This document shows, piece after piece, positions 4,990 through 7,590 of a stretch of DNA of 7,590 nt; the stretch's first letter is position 1; each line of letters opens with the position of its first letter. The DNA is taken from NCBI GenBank assembly GCA_021795255.1, contig JAJYPQ010000176.1:1-7590 (forward strand), written 5' to 3'. The translations under genes were made by a program, and so were the position numbers. The notes under the pieces were generated by a model. That model did no database searches and was not told where the DNA came from. It saw only the letters and a program-made list of their open reading frames with translations. The DNA is from Pseudomonadota bacterium. Its GTDB lineage: Bacteria; Pseudomonadota; Gammaproteobacteria; Acidiferrobacterales; Acidiferrobacteraceae.

Positions 4990-6798
4990 TCACACCTCTT
5001 TGGGTGAAGTACGCCCCTTCCATAATTGGTCTTCGGGCATCGGCTTCGCGAAGAAATAACCTTGCCCCAATACGCATCCCATCGCGAGAAGTAAGTTCTT
5101 TTGTTCTTCGGACTCCACGCCTTCTGCCACCGCTTCAATACCAAAGGCCTGCGCGGCGCTGACCATGCTGTGAACAAGGATGCGGTCGGATGCCTCCGTT
5201 GCAAGGCCCGCGACAAAGCTGCGATCGATTTTGATGCTGTCGATCGGCAGTAAGCGCAAATGCTGTAGCGAGGCGTAGCCCGTCCCAAAATCATCGAGCG
5301 CCACGGAAACGCCGAGGGCCTTACAGTCTAGAATAAGACTATGTGCGGATTCAATGTCGCGGATGGTGCTCCATTCGACCAACTCGATCCCGAGGTAACG
5401 GGGATCAACCGCCTTGGGAGACGCCGCTAAGGCGCGGCGCAGTATTTCGCAAAAACGGTGGTTGTCGACAGAAGAGGCTGACAGATTGATGTGGAGCCGG
5501 GCCCATAGGCCCTGCTCTTGCCAGTGGGCGAGGATGCGGATGGCTTGTGACACGACCCACTGATCCAGCTTGAGGCTATTATACGCATGCTCAAGAGCAG
5601 GCATAAACCGGTCAGGGGTTAGTAAGCCCAAGGTCGGGTGTTGCCAGCGCAGCAAGGCTTCGGCCGAAACGATTGTGCCCGTTGCCAGTTCGACAATGGG
5701 CTGAAAATAAAGCACCATCTCGTTGTTATCAATGGCAGTCCGGAACTCTATTAGGAGATCGTTTTCGTGGGTATGCAAAAGTGCCATGCTGTCGCTAAAA
5801 AATAGGCCTTGGTTGCCACCCGCGCGTTTGGCTTCATACATCGCGGCATCGGCATTATGGAGTAAAGTTTGCCCGTCGGCCTCATCGATAGGGAAAACAG
5901 TCACCCCCAAACTCACGCTTACGGCAATATGCGTAGTCTGGGAGCCCCACCGAATACGTAGGCTTTGGCGAACCCGTTCGATAACGTTCTCTATCTCTCG
6001 ATAGCAGCGTATGTCTTCAAGTATGAGCGCAAACTCGTCGCCCCCCAGGCGCGCGAGGGTGTCGCCGGCGCGGATGAGGTCGTGCACGCGGGTGCGGACT
6101 TCGACCAGAAGGCTATCGCCTATGGCGTGTCCAAATTGATCATTGATCATCTTAAAGTTATCAATATCAAACACGACCACCGCGAGCAAACGCTCGCGGC
6201 GGAGCGCCATCGTCATGGCATGCTCTAACCGATCAAAAAAAAGAGTACGGTTAGCAGTACCTGTTAACGGGTCATGCATCGCCAAATCGTGTAGGCGGCG
6301 CTCGATGCGCGCGCGATGCAGGGCCGCCCCCACGAAATCCGATATGATTTCGAGCATTCGGTAGTCGGCGGTATCGGGGAGCGTGGCGGGCGTTGTAAAC
6401 CAGGAAACAGCCAGTACCGCTAAGACTTCGCCATTGGCCATGACCGGACTACAGAGGCTCGCCTTGAGGCCCGCTTCTATGTATTCGGGAAGGGCGTAGG
6501 GGCTCTGCGGGTAATCGGGCACAAAGATCGCTTGACGTGCATGTAAGGCCGCACCCGCTACCCCGAGGTGATCACTAAAGGCGTATACCGTGAGGTGTTT
6601 GTAGCGCTCGGGCAGCCCACGAAAGAAGCGGTAGCGAAGTAAAGCCGGCTCTTCTTTAACAATGAGGGCCGCCCCATCGCCGCCGAGGAGGTCGGCGACC
6701 CCTTCGGCCGCGATATGGAAAAATTTCTCGATGTCGAGTTCGCGACTGAATTGATGCAAGAACTCAATGCCCAGCAGGCTTTTGTCATCAGGCCGCAC
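4990..6798 (-). CDS. GAF-GGDEF-EAL cyclic-di-GMP signalling protein
   Basis: Bifunctional-type c-di-GMP turnover enzyme of 602 aa: an N-terminal GAF sensor domain (about 15-160), a GGDEF diguanylate cyclase domain (about 165-335) and an EAL phosphodiesterase domain (about 340-595). The cyclase signature GGDEF is intact (252-256), and the inhibitory I-site RAGD (243-246) sits exactly five residues before it. The EAL domain keeps EALLRW (Glu380), ELVE (471-475 region), DDFGTGYASL (502-511), the Lys in IKIDRSF (523), AEGVE (558-562) and GQGYFFAKP. Both activities are therefore possible. There are no membrane segments, so it is cytoplasmic, and the GAF domain presumably senses a small ligand. The GTG start at 6798 is the only plausible start after the upstream TAA; its Shine-Dalgarno is weak. 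The gene is intact and appears to belong to the core genome flanking the island. Confidence 0.93.
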   Translation of the reverse strand: MRPDDKSLLGIEFLHQFSRELDIEKFFHIAAEGVADLLGGDGAALIVKEEPALLRYRFFRGLPERYKHLTVYAFSDHLGVAGAALHARQAIFVPDYPQSPYALPEYIEAGLKASLCSPVMANGEVLAVLAVSWFTTPATLPDTADYRMLEIISDFVGAALHRARIERRLHDLAMHDPLTGTANRTLFFDRLEHAMTMALRRERLLAVVVFDIDNFKMINDQFGHAIGDSLLVEVRTRVHDLIRAGDTLARLGGDEFALILEDIRCYREIENVIERVRQSLRIRWGSQTTHIAVSVSLGVTVFPIDEADGQTLLHNADAAMYEAKRAGGNQGLFFSDSMALLHTHENDLLIEFRTAIDNNEMVLYFQPIVELATGTIVSAEALLRWQHPTLGLLTPDRFMPALEHAYNSLKLDQWVVSQAIRILAHWQEQGLWARLHINLSASSVDNHRFCEILRRALAASPKAVDPRYLGIELVEWSTIRDIESAHSLILDCKALGVSVALDDFGTGYASLQHLRLLPIDSIKIDRSFVAGLATEASDRILVHSMVSAAQAFGIEAVAEGVESEEQKNLLLAMGCVLGQGYFFAKPMPEDQLWKGRTSPKEV

Positions 6799-7126
6799 GA
6801 CTAGGGCTGCTTCGGCTTAGGATGGTGAGAAACCCAATCAAGGTCCATAGAGGTCAATACTCCGATAAAGACGCAATCCTTATGTCGAGGGGCATCGCGC
6901 TTCGGGGCGTGCTCGCGAAGGGGCCCGTATCGGTCACTTGGCGCCGGATGCAGTCAGTTTGCCTGGGATGAGGGCATGGGGTCCGTGCGGTCGCGCCGAC
7001 CGCGTTTGTGGTGGGCCCTGGCGTCCCTATCCGATCGGTTTGCGAGCGGACACTGGGGAATGAAAGGGGGCTCGCGTCAACCCCCAGCCGTGTCCGACAT
7101 GAAACCATACGATGGTCGCCCCTCCC
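6799..7126. other. Intergenic stretch upstream of the GGDEF-EAL gene
   Basis: No gene recognised on either strand. The only structure I can point to is the GC hairpin at 7066-7085 and a short ACCAT-ACG-ATGGT palindrome at 7104-7116. The promoter of the GGDEF-EAL gene should lie at the low-coordinate end, but I find no convincing -35/-10 pair. Confidence 0.5.
7066..7085 (-). terminator. Possible terminator after the SCP2-like gene
   Basis: On the minus strand GGGGGTT (7085-7079) pairs with AGCCCCC (7072-7066), including one G-T pair, around a 6-nt loop and is followed by TTTCATT. It lies about 40 nt past the stop codon. The T-tract is short and broken, so this is a weak call. Confidence 0.35.
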
Positions 7127-7555
7127 TTAAAAGCCAGCAAGAGCACTCTGTTCTACGTGAGCCGCGCGACCCATAACAACAAAGCTCTTTATAAAGGGAC
7201 GCGCCATACGCGGGTCCTTAATCATGGCCCCGTAATCTCCTGATTTGAACCTAAGTCGCCGCGTCGCGTAAGCGAGACTCAAGCCCGCGGCTCCGAGCTT
7301 ATTAGAAATCAACTCTTCCCAATTCTCGGCGCTGGCGCGTAAATCCCAATTCACTCGATCTGGCCTGCCATGGCCTACTGCGGTGATGAGGCCGTTGTCC
7401 ACCTGGACTACGGCGCGTGGTGGACTATCTCCCTCAAATCCGTACGCAATAACAGAAGAAAACCCTATCTTAGCCAACGCCCCCGACAGCTCAGCGTCAC
7501 GATTCCATTCGTCCTTAAAATGGGCCAACCACTCATCTGAGAATAAAGCGACCAT
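7127..7555 (-). CDS. SCP2-like (sterol-carrier fold) small protein
   Basis: Small cytoplasmic protein of 142 aa that resembles stand-alone bacterial SCP2 sterol-binding domain proteins, which carry a lipid-binding alpha/beta fold of mostly unknown bacterial function. Supporting pattern: an N-terminal helix with Trp residues (FSDEWLAHFKDEWN), a central strand pair ending in VNWDLRASAENWEELISNKL, which matches the family's D-x-x-(L/V)-R-A-S-x-E-x-W step, then RRLRFKSGDYGAMIKD with the conserved G-D turn. There is no signal peptide or membrane segment. Two adjacent ATGs (7558, 7555) follow a GGGAGG site; I chose 7555 because the spacing to the first is only one base. It may be the last gene of an operon entering from the right. 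The fold assignment is by pattern only, so the function stays open. Confidence 0.62.
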   Translation of the reverse strand: MVALFSDEWLAHFKDEWNRDAELSGALAKIGFSSVIAYGFEGDSPPRAVVQVDNGLITAVGHGRPDRVNWDLRASAENWEELISNKLGAAGLSLAYATRRLRFKSGDYGAMIKDPRMARPFIKSFVVMGRAAHVEQSALAGF

Positions 7556-7590
7556 CATACCTCCCTCTCTCAAGAAACACTCTCTAACAT

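Noticed and set aside
4683..5016. The 13-mer GTGAAGTACGCCC occurs at 4683-4695 (orfB start) and 5004-5016 (end of the GGDEF-EAL gene).
   Set aside because: The match does not extend in either direction, the second copy lies inside an intact coding sequence, and a 13-bp match in 7.6 kb is within chance expectation.

Overview
The window looks like a piece of a proteobacterial chromosome of moderately high G+C content. A gammaproteobacterial or Acidithiobacillus-like host is my best guess. It rests on protein style only: an E. coli-like HipA, a GAF-GGDEF-EAL protein, an IS3-family transposase and a proteobacterial type of tRNA-Arg. I cannot name the genus. The left and middle parts are an accessory island of toxin-antitoxin (TA) genes with mobile-element debris. 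The right part holds two ordinary housekeeping or signalling genes.

Layout: (a) 3-398, 3' part of a VapC/PIN toxin running in from the left edge. (b) 510-1032, a broken HigB-HigA type (RelE-fold toxin plus XRE antitoxin) pair, with at least one frameshift in each gene and the toxin N-terminus missing. (c) 1259-2961 on the minus strand, an intact hipBA operon with a clear promoter and paired inverted repeats upstream. (d) 3297-3928 on the plus strand, an intact vapBC operon with its own promoter and an operator-like palindrome. (e) 3929-4386, noncoding DNA holding a 45-bp 3' half of a tRNA-Arg(CCG) and a strong 11-bp hairpin. (f) 4387-4910, a truncated and frameshifted IS3-family transposase remnant. 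(g) 4990-6798 on the minus strand, a cyclic-di-GMP turnover protein (GAF-GGDEF-EAL). (h) 6799-7126, noncoding. (i) 7127-7555 on the minus strand, a small SCP2-like (sterol-carrier fold) protein.

The most interesting structure is that vapBC sits between two direct copies of a 49-bp imperfect repeat (3111-3159 and 4152-4200, 38/49 identical by eye). The second copy runs directly into the tRNA-Arg 3' half. That tRNA similarity stops exactly at the 5' edge of the anticodon loop, a familiar crossover position for tyrosine integrases. Both copies share the 11-bp sequence that forms the anticodon loop plus part of the stem. A simple reading is that a unit of about 1.04 kb carrying vapBC is, or was, a small integrase-mobilised cassette using a tRNA-derived att site. 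No recombinase lies in the window, so this is a hypothesis.

Functionally, the TA modules probably work independently, stabilising the island or responding to stress. HipA would phosphorylate a translation factor and the VapC proteins would cleave RNA. The GAF-GGDEF-EAL gene and the SCP2-like gene show no direct link to them.
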